Made by a program: the position numbers and the translations under genes. Shown one piece after another: positions 1 to 8,398 of a DNA stretch of 64,000 nucleotides. Position 1 is the stretch's first letter. Each line of letters opens with the position of its first letter. The stretch is taken from contig NZ_SDHZ01000002.1 in NCBI RefSeq assembly GCF_004118675.1, positions 992,001 through 1,056,000 on the forward strand, given 5' to 3'. The stretch is from Filimonas effusa. Lineage in GTDB: Bacteria; Bacteroidota; Bacteroidia; Chitinophagales; Chitinophagaceae. The notes beneath the pieces were generated by a model, which saw only the letters and a program-made list of their open reading frames with translations, was not told the origin of the DNA and made no database searches.

Positions 1-529
1 GTAGTTTTGCGCCTTTGCCTATATATACAGGAAAGCCGCTGCCTGTTATTTTATTACCGAGTTCAAAATCGATGAGATTGTATTTTTTTGCCAGGTCCCA
101 GTGCGCCAATGCGCCTTCGGGAAGCGATGGCATAGCGCCACCTTCACGTACCACCACATTTTCTTCGGGTGTTTTTCCCGGAGGAACGATATCGGCAGGC
201 AGATTCGGCAGCTGTACGAGTGTGTCGTGCAGCTCTTTTTCCACTGCCGTCATTTTCTCTTCCAGTGGCTTCAGCTGGGGATTTAACTGGGCTACTTCCG
301 ACTTCAGGGCTTCAGCTTCTTCTTTTTTACCCTGGCCCATCAGTTTTCCAATATCCTTGGAGGCCGCGTTCACTTTGGCCTTTATTTGATCAAATTCGGC
401 TTGAATTCTTTTCCTTTCGTCATCCAATGCAATGATCGAATCCACCAGCTCGGGTTGTTTGAAGTACTTCACTGCAAGCTTTTGCTTTACTTCCTCCCTG
501 CTTTCGCGTAATACGGTCACTTGTAACAT
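1..529 (-). CDS. serS: Seryl-tRNA synthetase, N-terminal part (cut by window edge)
   Basis: Charges tRNA-Ser with serine in the cytoplasm. Only the first ~176 residues are here; the catalytic domain lies beyond position 1. The translated start (MLQVTVLRESREEV) and the following long charged helical stretch with ELVDSIIALDDERKRIQ are typical of the SerRS tRNA-binding coiled-coil arm, and the end (HWDLAKKYNLIDFE, then KITGSGFPVYIGKGA) is the start of the class II catalytic domain. The start at 529 is preceded by a perfect -7 element at 547-554. It is divergent from the small gene at 594. Confidence 0.93.
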   Translation of the reverse strand, partial: MLQVTVLRESREEVKQKLAVKYFKQPELVDSIIALDDERKRIQAEFDQIKAKVNAASKDIGKLMGQGKKEEAEALKSEVAQLNPQLKPLEEKMTAVEKELHDTLVQLPNLPADIVPPGKTPEENVVVREGGAMPSLPEGALAHWDLAKKYNLIDFELGNKITGSGFPVYIGKGAKL

Positions 530-546
530 AATCGTTCAGTTTGAGG

Positions 547-554
547 CAAAGATA
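547..554 (-). promoter_or_regulatory. -7 promoter element for serS
   Basis: On the minus strand this reads TATCTTTG, an exact match to the Bacteroidota TAnnTTTG motif. The transcription start would be near 543, giving a leader of about 14 nt. I see no clear -33 TTTG. Confidence 0.5.
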
Positions 555-581
555 ACTGAGTGCGTGAATAATAGGAACAGC

Positions 582-589
582 TAACTTTG
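582..589 (+). promoter_or_regulatory. -7 promoter element for the 594 gene
   Basis: TAACTTTG matches TAnnTTTG exactly. It ends only 4 nt before the ATG at 594, so transcription would begin at or next to the start codon (see findings). It forms a divergent promoter pair with serS. Confidence 0.5.
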
Positions 590-593
590 TGTA

Positions 594-941
594 ATGGCAA
601 TGACATCTGATGATTTACAGCAACGCTGGTGGAACCTGGAAGCCAAACTGGTGGAACGCTTCGGCAAAAAGCCGGACATGGACGCTATCTTATTTCTTAT
701 AGGCATCCAGGAAACCAACTTTATCTCGAAAAAAATTACAAAGGAACAGAAGCAGGACCTCATGCATGTTGCCGTTTGTACCATACTAAGTGCAGGCGAT
801 TTTTATGCTCCCGAGGGCAAAGATGAAGACGGCTGGCCTCATTTCCGCCAGCTCAAAGCATTACCCGACCTGTCTCTTCCCGAGCAGGAAAACTTCCTGA
901 AAGACTATATTTTATTCTATTTCGAACAATCCGGCTTTTAG
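594..941 (+). CDS. Conserved hypothetical protein, 115 aa
   Basis: Function not recognised. A soluble, mostly helical protein without signal peptide or membrane segment; it has an acidic middle (PEGKDEDGWPHF) and an aromatic C-terminus (LFYFEQSGF). Bacteroidota genomes often carry a protein of this kind near housekeeping genes, but I know of no assigned role. The ATG at 594 lies directly behind a -7 motif, and a second ATG at 600 is an alternative start. The stop codon sits in a small inverted repeat (CCGGC/GCCGG) that may help termination. Confidence 0.75.
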   Translation: MAMTSDDLQQRWWNLEAKLVERFGKKPDMDAILFLIGIQETNFISKKITKEQKQDLMHVAVCTILSAGDFYAPEGKDEDGWPHFRQLKALPDLSLPEQENFLKDYILFYFEQSGF

Positions 942-1010
942 CCGGTTGGTGGCCGTTACTTGTTGCTTTTATTTTTTTAACCAATATTTGCAACACTAAA
1001 TATATAAACC

Positions 1011-1391
1011 ATGAATTTTCCTGGAGATCTGAAATACACAAAAGACCATGAATGGGTGAAGCTGGTAGACGGTAATACTGCACTCGTTGGTATCACCGAC
1101 TTTGCGCAGGGCGAGTTGGGCGACATTGTGTATGTTGACATTACCTCTGTTGGTAAAAGCTTAGGGGCTGAAGAAGTATTTGGAACCGTAGAAGCAGTAA
1201 AAACTGTAAGTGATCTGTTCTTACCCATAGCTGCTACCATCGAAGAAGTGAATCCCATCCTGGAAAAACAGCCCGAACTCGTAAACAGCGATCCTTACGG
1301 CGAAGGCTGGATGGTGAAGCTCACCGTTAATAATATCGCCGATCTCGACGGATTGCTTTCTGCTGAAGATTACGGCAAACTGGTAGGCTAA
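1011..1391 (+). CDS. gcvH: Glycine cleavage system H protein
   Basis: The lipoyl carrier of the glycine cleavage complex: it shuttles the aminomethyl group from P protein to T protein and electrons to L protein in the cytoplasm. At 126 aa it has the normal family length. The lipoyl-attachment lysine is K64 in [10 protein letters not shown], and the conserved N-terminal DHEWVK and central [10 protein letters not shown] blocks are present. The other gcv genes are not nearby, so it stands as a single gene, as is usual in this phylum. Confidence 0.97.
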   Translation: MNFPGDLKYTKDHEWVKLVDGNTALVGITDFAQGELGDIVYVDITSVGKSLGAEEVFGTVEAVKTVSDLFLPIAATIEEVNPILEKQPELVNSDPYGEGWMVKLTVNNIADLDGLLSAEDYGKLVG

Positions 1392-1434
1392 CAGTAAAAC
1401 AGCCCAACTCCGTACACCAACTATTTTAGCCCCT

Positions 1435-1980
1435 ATGGCGGAATTCACGAAGCTTGAAGAAAACGAATTGGTGATGCTGTTAAAGCGGCGTCACCAATCC
1501 GCTTTTGAATACCTGTACGATAACTATGCAGGTGCATTAAACACCGTTATCTTATCTGTTATTCCCGACCGGGAACTCGCTAACGACATTCTCCAGGAGG
1601 TTTTTGTAAAAATCTGGCGGCAAATAGACACCTACGACGAAAGCCGTGGCCGTTTATTTACCTGGATGACCAATATTGCCCGAAACGCTTCTATTGATAT
1701 GGTACGAAGTAAAGGCTACCGGTACCAGCAACAAAACCGGGAATTAACGGACTCCGTATATCAATCGGGCGAAAGCTCAACCCAAATTCCTATAGAACGA
1801 ATAGGACTTCGTAAATTAGTTCATCAGTTGAAACCGGACTATAAAGAGCTCGTCGAGTTATCCTATTTCCAGGGTTTTACACAGGAAGAGATCTCTAAAA
1901 TGCTTGGTATTCCGCTGGGAACTGTAAAAACAAGGTTAAGGGCAGCTTTGATCCAATTAAAACAATTAGTTAAATCGTAG
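1435..1980 (+). CDS. ECF-type RNA polymerase sigma factor (SigK-like)
   Basis: Directs RNA polymerase to a small regulon. The 181 residues hold a region 2 (DILQEVFVKIWRQ, then LFTWMTNIARNASIDMVR, residues ~45-90) and a region 4 helix-turn-helix (GFTQEEISKMLGIPLGTVKTRLRAAL, ~145-170) joined by a linker. Its TAG stop overlaps the GTG start of the next gene by one base, so the pair is translationally coupled; that partner is an RskA-type anti-sigma factor, which places this gene in the SigK-like group. The target promoters and inducing signal are unknown. Confidence 0.93.
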   Translation: MAEFTKLEENELVMLLKRRHQSAFEYLYDNYAGALNTVILSVIPDRELANDILQEVFVKIWRQIDTYDESRGRLFTWMTNIARNASIDMVRSKGYRYQQQNRELTDSVYQSGESSTQIPIERIGLRKLVHQLKPDYKELVELSYFQGFTQEEISKMLGIPLGTVKTRLRAALIQLKQLVKS

Positions 1981-2819
1981 TGGATATACAGGCATACATA
2001 CAGAGCGGTATTATCGAAAGTTATGTCCTCGGGCTTGCCAGCCACGAGGAAACTGAAGAATTACTCCGGCTGGCCAGTGAGCACCCGGCCGTTCAAAAAG
2101 CTATCCTTGCAGCAGAAGCTGCTTTTGAAAGAAACGCCATCGCCAATGCCATTACCCCGGGTAATGACATTAGGAATAACCTGCTGTCGGCTTTGCAGCA
2201 GGATTTTACAGCCAGCGCGCCGCCAGACGAAGACTTTGCTCCAAGGCAGTCTTCTCTTACAAGCATTAAGACAGGTTCTTCCAAACCTGTAGTCAAAGCT
2301 TCCATCTGGAAAGCAATGGCTGCTGCTGCCATCATCCTGCTTGTAGTGAGCGCTGCAATTAATTTCTACCTCTATAATCATTATCGTTCATCGCACGATA
2401 AGTACGTTGCCCTGCTGGCCGAAAAAAACAGCCTGCAGGCATCTGTAGACATCACCCAGGCCCGCTTTCAGCAGATGAATGAAAGTATGAGCCTTATGGC
2501 CGATCCTGCCATGGCGCTGGTAAAAATGCCGGGAGTAGCGGGTAAGGAATCAAATCTTGCAACCGTTTACTGGAATAGCCAAACCAAAGAAGTTTACCTG
2601 CTTCAAAATCATTTGCCCCAGGTTCCCGCCGGTAAACAATACCAGCTGTGGGCAATCGTAAACGGCAAACCTGTTGATGCCGGTATGGTTGCAACAACAT
2701 GTACAGGCCTCTGTAAAATGAAAACCATTCCAACGGCACAGGCTTTTGCCATTACACTTGAAAACCAGGGTGGCAGCCCTGTTCCGGGTCCCGATATGTT
2801 TGTTCTTGGTAAAGTATGA
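1980..2819 (+). CDS. RskA-family anti-sigma factor
   Basis: Predicted membrane-bound antagonist of the upstream sigma factor. The N-terminal ~75 residues are cytoplasmic with a zinc-free anti-sigma fold (ESYVLGLASHEETEELLRL), one membrane helix spans ~111-131, and the C-terminal 150-279 is an RskA-type extracytoplasmic domain (QLWAIVNGKPVDAGMV, AFAITLENQGGSPVPGPDMFVLG). It starts with GTG inside the TAGTG overlap; this start keeps the conserved MDIQAYIQSGIIESY opening. Release probably occurs by regulated proteolysis, as known for the family. Confidence 0.9.
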   Translation: MDIQAYIQSGIIESYVLGLASHEETEELLRLASEHPAVQKAILAAEAAFERNAIANAITPGNDIRNNLLSALQQDFTASAPPDEDFAPRQSSLTSIKTGSSKPVVKASIWKAMAAAAIILLVVSAAINFYLYNHYRSSHDKYVALLAEKNSLQASVDITQARFQQMNESMSLMADPAMALVKMPGVAGKESNLATVYWNSQTKEVYLLQNHLPQVPAGKQYQLWAIVNGKPVDAGMVATTCTGLCKMKTIPTAQAFAITLENQGGSPVPGPDMFVLGKV

Positions 2820-2932
2820 TTTCCTGATTAACGTGTATCAGCTCCGGCTGGGGTTCCAGCCGCATTTATTTTCGATAAATATAACAGGTAGTTCTTCTGC
2901 AGCCTGCTATATTTGTTGCAAATGCATACTTA

Positions 2933-3328
2933 GTGAAACAGTTACTCAGAAATTTTCTGCCGGCAATTTTGTTCTTCATTCTTTCTGTGGTATTGTTAAC
3001 CCTGCCCGGCAATGATCTGCCTGCAACAGGATTCTTTAACCAGATACCTTATTTCGACAAATGGGTGCATATTGGCATGTTTGCCATACTTACCTACCTG
3101 TTTGGTGCAGCACTCTATAAAAGCTTCAACTATAACCGCCGTTTATTGCTATTGACTGTAGCAGCAGGCATTATCTATGGCGTTGCAATGGAGTTTGTTC
3201 AGAAATACTGGACCACCGGAAGATCGTTCGACATTACAGATATTATTGCGGATACCGCAGGCTGTGTACTGGCATACCTGACTTTACGTATACGGTTCAG
3301 AAAGTCATTATCACAGAACCCTGTATAA
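2933..3328 (+). CDS. VanZ-like family membrane protein
   Basis: Small integral membrane protein of the VanZ-like superfamily; members range from teicoplanin resistance to unknown roles, so no resistance function is claimed. The 131 residues give about four membrane helices with the family motifs FDKWVHIGMFAILTYLFGAAL (residues ~41-61) and GVAMEFVQKYWTTGRSFDITDIIADTAG (the charged ME.VQ...R..D..D..AN region). The start is GTG; the nearest upstream ATG runs into a stop. It stands alone and converges with the phosphatase gene at 3564. Confidence 0.85.
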   Translation: MKQLLRNFLPAILFFILSVVLLTLPGNDLPATGFFNQIPYFDKWVHIGMFAILTYLFGAALYKSFNYNRRLLLLTVAAGIIYGVAMEFVQKYWTTGRSFDITDIIADTAGCVLAYLTLRIRFRKSLSQNPV

Positions 3329-3336
3329 AAAAGATT

Positions 3337-3358
3337 GGCCCCCGTTGAAACAGGGGCC
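3337..3358. terminator. GGCCCC/GGGGCC hairpin in convergent spacer
   Basis: Stem GGCCCC (3337-3342) with GGGGCC (3353-3358). On the minus strand it is followed by a T-rich tract, on the plus strand it is not. It is the first half of an element resembling one at 48406-48523 (see findings). Confidence 0.45.
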
Positions 3359-3378
3359 GCAACCAAAACTAACTGCTT

Positions 3379-3459
3379 ATGAGAAAATTGACTACTTGCT
3401 TTGTAATAATATTTGCAAACAGAATGCCAGAAAAAAAACCACTTGTTAAAACTTTCTAA
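3379..3459 (+). other. Possible 26-residue peptide ORF behind the hairpin
   Basis: Starts MRKLTTCFVIIFANR. It begins 20 nt after the GGGGCC hairpin. A matching arrangement (hairpin, then an ORF starting MRK with a short hydrophobic stretch) occurs at 48437. Nothing lies downstream in the same orientation, so it is not an obvious leader peptide. It could be non-coding sequence. Confidence 0.2.
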
Positions 3460-3563
3460 AGATCTCCTCTCACTTTATGCTCTGACTACCGTTTGTTTAC
3501 TATACAAAATTGCAACTAAGTTTAATAAAAAAATGTTAACTGAACCTAAGAATTTGTTAACTG

Positions 3564-4325
3564 TTACGGCATCACTTTAGCGTTCAAAAAGTCGTACTGC
3601 TGCAACATTCTTAACTGCTTGGATCCTGCCAGGTTCTGTAACTGCAGCAAATGATTTTCGTGGTGCATATCGGTGCCGCAATAATCGTATAAGTGTTCCT
3701 CAATCAACCAGTTACTAACAGCCTGCACCTGTCTTCCGTAATGCCCGATCTGCGCCAGCAAGTTCAGTTGTAACATTACTCCCATGTCTTTCAGCTTGCG
3801 GAAAACATCCTTTCTGTCGTGGTAATAAGCATAACGTTCGGGATGCGCCAATACCGGCTGATAACCTGCTGTCTGTATTTTAAAGAAGATATCAAATACC
3901 CTGAATGGCTCGGCATAGAACGACAGTTCAACCAGCACCTGGTTCTCCCTGATCACGAGTAAAGGTTCTTCCTGGAGCAATTGGAGAAAAAAATCATCAA
4001 TATAATATTCGGCTGCCGCGCGAACGCTGATATCAATCCCCTTTGCTTCCAGTGCTTTATTTAGCTGATTTAAGCCCCAGGATATCGTTTCTCTTGTGTT
4101 CTGGAAATGTCCCCATTTGATATGCGGGGTAGTAACAATATTGCGGAAACCAAGTTTCTGTAATTGTTCTATGAACCGGATACTGTCTTCAAGCGTTTTG
4201 GCCCCATCGTCAATACCAGGTATCAGGTGTGAATGTATGTCGGTACCAAGGAAGGCAAATGCTTGCTCCTGTACGATATCTATATTTTGTTCCTGGCTTC
4301 TGCTCTTAAAGATATTAAACAACAT
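3564..4325 (-). CDS. CpsB/CapC-type tyrosine-protein phosphatase (PHP family)
   Basis: Manganese-dependent phosphatase of the PHP superfamily; relatives (CpsB, YwqE) dephosphorylate the tyrosine kinases that control capsule and exopolysaccharide synthesis. The 253 residues carry the metal motif TDIHSHLIPGIDDGAKT (H31, H33), a mid-chain TTPHI, HPERYAYY and the late metal motif GTDMHHENH. No kinase or polysaccharide genes are adjacent, so the substrate is unknown. The extra N-terminal ~25 residues (KSRSQEQN) are ordinary for Bacteroidota members. Confidence 0.92.
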   Translation of the reverse strand: MLFNIFKSRSQEQNIDIVQEQAFAFLGTDIHSHLIPGIDDGAKTLEDSIRFIEQLQKLGFRNIVTTPHIKWGHFQNTRETISWGLNQLNKALEAKGIDISVRAAAEYYIDDFFLQLLQEEPLLVIRENQVLVELSFYAEPFRVFDIFFKIQTAGYQPVLAHPERYAYYHDRKDVFRKLKDMGVMLQLNLLAQIGHYGRQVQAVSNWLIEEHLYDYCGTDMHHENHLLQLQNLAGSKQLRMLQQYDFLNAKVMP

Positions 4326-4407
4326 GGCATTTGCGTTTAAGGGGGCTAAGGGGTGTTTGTTTTATTGTAACAATAAAGTTAGGAAGAATATCGACTGTAT
4401 TGCCCCC

Positions 4408-5127
4408 TTATTTCAAGGGACTGCATGCCGCGCCATCATGATGCATACCGGGAATGGGCCAGGAGGAGATGAAAGGGACATTAAGGTTAAGACCGCGCAA
4501 TAAAAGTATAGCGCCTGCCAGTAAGGCAATACAAGGAGCTACTTTACGGATAAGGTTGCGTGCGGGAATACTGATGGCATAGCCAAGCAACGACAATCCG
4601 GCCATAGCCGGCACTGTACCCAGGCCATACATTGCCATGAATACCAGCCCTTTAAAACTATCTCCCCACATGAAAGCCCCTGTAGCGGCTATGTACACCA
4701 ATCCACATGGTAACAGTCCGTTGGCAATACCCAGCAGGTAAATACCCGGCAGCTGCCGTTGTTTCATGCAATAGTTCATCAGCTGATAAACAGGCTTGAA
4801 CAGCTGCTGTATATAAGGCAGCCGGTAATGTTTGCCGCTGGTGACAGATAATAAAGAAATAACGATCATCACAATGCCGGCAATGATCGCTATCCATTGC
4901 TGGATACCTGGCACCAGCACAGTTCTTCCCAGCCAGCCAAACAAAATACCCAGCAACAGGTAAGAGGTTATTCTGCCTCCGTTGTATAACAGCACACCCG
5001 CTGTCCGCCGGGGGCCTGATAAATGATGCAATGGCAACGCCATTGCAAGAGGACCGCACATACCTATGCAGTGGGCGCTGCTTACCAGGCCCAGCATGAA
5101 TGCAGGTATGATCACGGCCAGGAACAT
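4408..5127 (-). CDS. TauE/SafE-like (DsbD_2) membrane protein of the cbb3 locus
   Basis: Polytopic inner-membrane protein, 239 aa, about six helices, usually annotated as a sulfite exporter TauE/SafE family protein. The paired cysteine motifs SAHCIGMCGP (residues ~17-26) and NGLLPCGLVY are those of the cytochrome c biogenesis DsbD_2 family, and the C-terminus ends in a His/Cys-rich MHHDGAAC tail. It overlaps the FixH-like gene by one base (TAATG) and is the last gene of the cco operon, so a role in oxidase or metal/heme maturation is more likely than sulfite export. The exact reaction is not established. Confidence 0.8.
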   Translation of the reverse strand: MFLAVIIPAFMLGLVSSAHCIGMCGPLAMALPLHHLSGPRRTAGVLLYNGGRITSYLLLGILFGWLGRTVLVPGIQQWIAIIAGIVMIVISLLSVTSGKHYRLPYIQQLFKPVYQLMNYCMKQRQLPGIYLLGIANGLLPCGLVYIAATGAFMWGDSFKGLVFMAMYGLGTVPAMAGLSLLGYAISIPARNLIRKVAPCIALLAGAILLLRGLNLNVPFISSWPIPGMHHDGAACSPLK

Positions 5128-5570
5128 TAATTTATGTTTATTGGTTTCTCCACATAGTAGGTACTATCATCGGCCTGCCAGCTTAATTTAACCTGGTAGG
5201 CGCCCTGTGCCAGCAATCGCTTGCTCACCAGCTGCACCAACTGGTTGCCCTGCGTATCGAGCTTTAAAGGCAATTTCAGATCCTTTGAAGCATCGCTGCC
5301 GCAATAAAACAATAACTCGCCTGTAAGTGTTCTGGCTTTCAGTTCTGAAGGCATCACAACCGTTACAAAGCTGCTATCCTGCGTTAATGTTACAGCGCTT
5401 AGCTGCGCTGCATTACGGGCGCCATCAATCTTCTGCTGGAAGCGCAATTCTTCCTTATAGTAATCCTTGGTTACCAGCTCAAAATTGGTGTGCATCGATT
5501 TATATACCAGTGTGCCTATCAGCGCAGCGAATGCAACGAACACCAGTACCAATTTGTTTCCCCAGCTCAT
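5127..5570 (-). CDS. ccoH: FixH/CcoH-like cbb3 oxidase assembly protein
   Basis: Single-span inner-membrane protein needed for assembly or stability of cbb3 oxidase. The 147 residues have an N-terminal anchor (WGNKLVLVFVAFAALIGTLVYKSM), the conserved YYKEELRFQQKID that follows it in FixH proteins, and a periplasmic beta domain. It follows ccoG with a 31-bp gap and overlaps the next gene by one base, consistent with one transcript. Assignment rests on context plus the YYKEEL motif. Confidence 0.87.
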   Translation of the reverse strand: MSWGNKLVLVFVAFAALIGTLVYKSMHTNFELVTKDYYKEELRFQQKIDGARNAAQLSAVTLTQDSSFVTVVMPSELKARTLTGELLFYCGSDASKDLKLPLKLDTQGNQLVQLVSKRLLAQGAYQVKLSWQADDSTYYVEKPININ

Positions 5571-5601
5571 GATCTTCGTTTTAATGTATTAAAAAAGGTA
5601 T

Positions 5602-7020
5602 CTAATCCTCATCTGCCGCAACCGGGCCGGCAAATGACGAACTTACGGTTACCACTTCCTTATCCCCTTCGTAAAGCGACAGGTGAATTGTTGTTTTATG
5701 CTCCTGTATCACCTTGCGGGGCAATACTACAAAGAAGGTTCCGGTGCTTTGCCCTTCTTTGGGAGCTACTATAGGCTTACCAATAATATTAACAGCGCCT
5801 TCAATATCCTTCAACCGTATGCTCAACGGTATATCCTTCACTGTTTTATTGATAAGTTTTACCGTATACAGGTTGGAAATACTATCCTTTCCTCTTTCCT
5901 GGAATAGTATACCGGGCGTTCTGATAACGGTAGCGCCAACATCTTTCCTGGTATACAGTAATACCGCAAGCACCCCCACCATCAATGCACACAAAAGGGT
6001 GTACAATTTCATACGTGTAGTGTAGCGTAACGGTTCGTTGTTAAGGATCGTGTTCTCCGAAGCGTAACGGATAAGCCCTTCCGGCTTATTGATCTTGTTC
6101 ATGATCTTGTTGCAGGCGTCGATACATGCCGTACAACCCACACACTCCATTTGAACGCCATTGCGGATGTCTATGCCGGTAGGACAAACAGTAACGCACT
6201 GAAAACAGTCGATACAATCGCCGAGGTTTTCATTTTTCTTGAAATTACCGCGGGGTTCGCCTCTTTTGTAATCGTAGGCTACTACTACCGAGTTCTTGTC
6301 GAGGAGCACCCCCTGCAGCCTGCCGTAGGGGCAAACTGCTGTACAAACCTGCTCCCTGAAGAAAGCATAAACAGCATAGAAAATACCACTGAAGATCAAT
6401 ATCGCGAAGAAACCTCCCATGTGTTCTGTGACAGGCTCGGTCATGATCTTCTCCAGCTCCCTGATGCCTATAATATAAGCAAGAAAACAGTTGGCTATCA
6501 GAAACGATAACAGGAAGAATGCAACATGTTTACCACCGATCTTCAGGATCTTCTTTGTATGCCAGGGTTGTTTCTGTAACTGCTTCTGATAAGCAGCAGA
6601 ACCTACAATCCAATATTCCAGTCTTCTGAACAACAGCTCCATAAAAATCGTTTGCGGACATATCCAGCCGCAAAACAAACGGCCGAAAGCTGCTGTAAAG
6701 AGGATGATGAAAAAGATGAACGTTATCATCCCTACCCCGAATATAAAGAAGTCCTGGGGCCAGAACACCTTCCCGAACAGGATAAACTGGGCATCGGGAA
6801 TATTGAAGAGGAATAAGGGTCTGCCATCTATATGAATAAAAGGCAGGCCAAAAAACACCAGAAAGTAAATATAACTGAGTGCAGCACGATAGTTATAAAG
6901 TTTACCGGCAGGTTGAACCGCATAGATCCACTTCCGCCTCCCGCTTTTGTCGACTGTGGCTATACGATCTCTGAAGTCTTCCTTCTCCCTGCCTTTCCCT
7001 GAAACATCTGCTGCACTCAT
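5602..7020 (-). CDS. ccoG: Cytochrome c oxidase accessory protein CcoG
   Basis: Membrane-bound polyferredoxin required for cbb3 oxidase maturation; CcoG reduces copper for insertion into the binuclear centre in studied species. The 472 residues have about five membrane helices, the RLFCGWICPQTIF motif (~115), two ferredoxin clusters (CIDCFQCVTVCPTGID and CVGCTACIDACNKI, ~265-310), a further transmembrane segment at ~340 and a C-terminal immunoglobulin-like FixG domain. It starts 6 bp after the ccoP stop. Confidence 0.96.
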   Translation of the reverse strand: MSAADVSGKGREKEDFRDRIATVDKSGRRKWIYAVQPAGKLYNYRAALSYIYFLVFFGLPFIHIDGRPLFLFNIPDAQFILFGKVFWPQDFFIFGVGMITFIFFIILFTAAFGRLFCGWICPQTIFMELLFRRLEYWIVGSAAYQKQLQKQPWHTKKILKIGGKHVAFFLLSFLIANCFLAYIIGIRELEKIMTEPVTEHMGGFFAILIFSGIFYAVYAFFREQVCTAVCPYGRLQGVLLDKNSVVVAYDYKRGEPRGNFKKNENLGDCIDCFQCVTVCPTGIDIRNGVQMECVGCTACIDACNKIMNKINKPEGLIRYASENTILNNEPLRYTTRMKLYTLLCALMVGVLAVLLYTRKDVGATVIRTPGILFQERGKDSISNLYTVKLINKTVKDIPLSIRLKDIEGAVNIIGKPIVAPKEGQSTGTFFVVLPRKVIQEHKTTIHLSLYEGDKEVVTVSSSFAGPVAADED

Positions 7021-7026
7021 GTTACA

Positions 7027-8211
7027 CTATTTTAAAGAAACCGCCGTACTGTCTTTGGGCTGCGCCTGCTGCCCGCCTTTCTCATCATAAAGCTCGCCCT
7101 GGGGTTCTTTAGGCGTTGCAGGTTTTGTGCCATGCAGCGACTTTACAAAGCTTGCCAGTTGCGCCAGCTGAACGGGCGAAAAGTCATCTTTCCAGCTCTT
7201 CATACCTTTTTCGGGTACGCCGTATTTGATTGTTTTAAATACATCCTTTACATCACCACCATGTAGCCAATAGTTATCGGTAAGATTAGGACCTACACCG
7301 CCGCCGCCATCGGCAGAGTGACAAGCGGCACAGTTAGAGGTAAAGATCTTTTTACCGCTTTCGAGAGCCGCGCCATCCGTAAGTAATGTTACTGTATTCT
7401 CGTCCACATTATTGGCTGCTTTCGCCAGGTAGGCCTGCTTCTCAGCTTCAGCCTTCACCATTTCCTGCTCAAACTCTTCTTTACTTAAAGGAGCGCTGTG
7501 CGATACGTGGTAACGCCATAGATAAATGACAGCGAAGATGATACACACATAGAAAAGGTATAGCCACCATGGTGGAAGCTTATTATCCAGCTCCCTGATA
7601 CCATCATAGTTATGGTCGAGTTCAATATCAGACTCTTCATGCAATGACCTGAAGCTATTAAGCTTCATCCAGAGATTTTTAAGCCGTTCTTTCTTCGGAA
7701 CCTCTGCGGCAGCAGCCTGCTCTCCGGCTTCGGCAACTGTTAAACGTTTTTCCCTGGCCAGCAGCACCTTCAGGTTATAGAGCAGGATGAACAATACCAG
7801 CAGTTCAAGGCCTATCACAGAAAGCAACGCATAAAACGAAACCTTCGATAATCCGCTGATGGTAGTGGATACCGGTTCAGCAGCTGCGGCAGCCGCATCA
7901 GCAGCTTCCTGTGCATTGGCTGCCGTTGCCAGCATCATCACGCAGGCCAGCACTGTTACCACTTTTGCAAGCGGATTTTCGCCCTGGGCCTTCTTCACTT
8001 CTTTTACCCGCTGATAATAAAACTGCGCAGCACTGATCACTACATAGGCCAGTCCGCCTATCGCCAGCAACAGCCCTACGATCACCACCAATAAAGTGAT
8101 GGCAAGGGGATTTGAAAGTTCGCTTTTAGCAGGAGGTCCTGCAGCAATACCCGCAAAAGGCATGGCCATCATTAAAAGCAAGACTGCAGGGATTCTGTAT
8201 TTCTTTAACAT
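7027..8211 (-). CDS. ccoP: cbb3 cytochrome c oxidase subunit III (CcoP), mono-heme
   Basis: Membrane-anchored c-type cytochrome that passes electrons to the CcoNO core. With the start at 8211 it is 394 aa and begins with a clean signal peptide (MLKKYRIPAVLLLMM to AGIAA); the frame stays open upstream to 8235 but that would bury the signal and overlap ccoQ. Further membrane segments lie near 40-65, 130 and 215 (PPWWLYLFYVCIIFAVIYLW is the FixP N-terminal domain). There is only one heme-binding CxxCH (CAACH, ~residue 290), whereas proteobacterial CcoP has two. The C-terminus is a proline/glutamine-rich tail. Confidence 0.92.
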   Translation of the reverse strand: MLKKYRIPAVLLLMMAMPFAGIAAGPPAKSELSNPLAITLLVVIVGLLLAIGGLAYVVISAAQFYYQRVKEVKKAQGENPLAKVVTVLACVMMLATAANAQEAADAAAAAAEPVSTTISGLSKVSFYALLSVIGLELLVLFILLYNLKVLLAREKRLTVAEAGEQAAAAEVPKKERLKNLWMKLNSFRSLHEESDIELDHNYDGIRELDNKLPPWWLYLFYVCIIFAVIYLWRYHVSHSAPLSKEEFEQEMVKAEAEKQAYLAKAANNVDENTVTLLTDGAALESGKKIFTSNCAACHSADGGGGVGPNLTDNYWLHGGDVKDVFKTIKYGVPEKGMKSWKDDFSPVQLAQLASFVKSLHGTKPATPKEPQGELYDEKGGQQAQPKDSTAVSLK

Positions 8212-8224
8212 TATCAGCAGTTTT

Positions 8225-8386
8225 TTAATTGTCAAGGGGAATTCTGTTAATACGATCGATCAGCTTCTTGTCTGCTTTAAATGCCCATACCGCCATTATA
8301 ACAAAGAAGGAAAAAAAGATAAAGAACGAACTGAGGGCAAATATGTCAACTCCCGTGATCTTTTCGAGATAGTTTATAAATTTCAT
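8225..8386 (-). CDS. ccoQ: CcoQ-like small membrane subunit, 53 aa
   Basis: Small gene between ccoNO and ccoP. The product MKFINYLEKITGVDIFALSS continues into one hydrophobic helix (FFIFFSFFVIMAVWAF) and a basic C-terminus (KADKKLIDRINRIP), the standard layout of CcoQ/FixQ, which stabilises the cbb3 complex. It begins 12 bp after the ccoNO stop and ends 13 bp before the preferred ccoP start. Identification is by position, size and topology; primary sequence is weakly conserved in this family. Confidence 0.8.
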   Translation of the reverse strand: MKFINYLEKITGVDIFALSSFFIFFSFFVIMAVWAFKADKKLIDRINRIPLDN

Positions 8387-8398
8387 GGCATCACTGTT

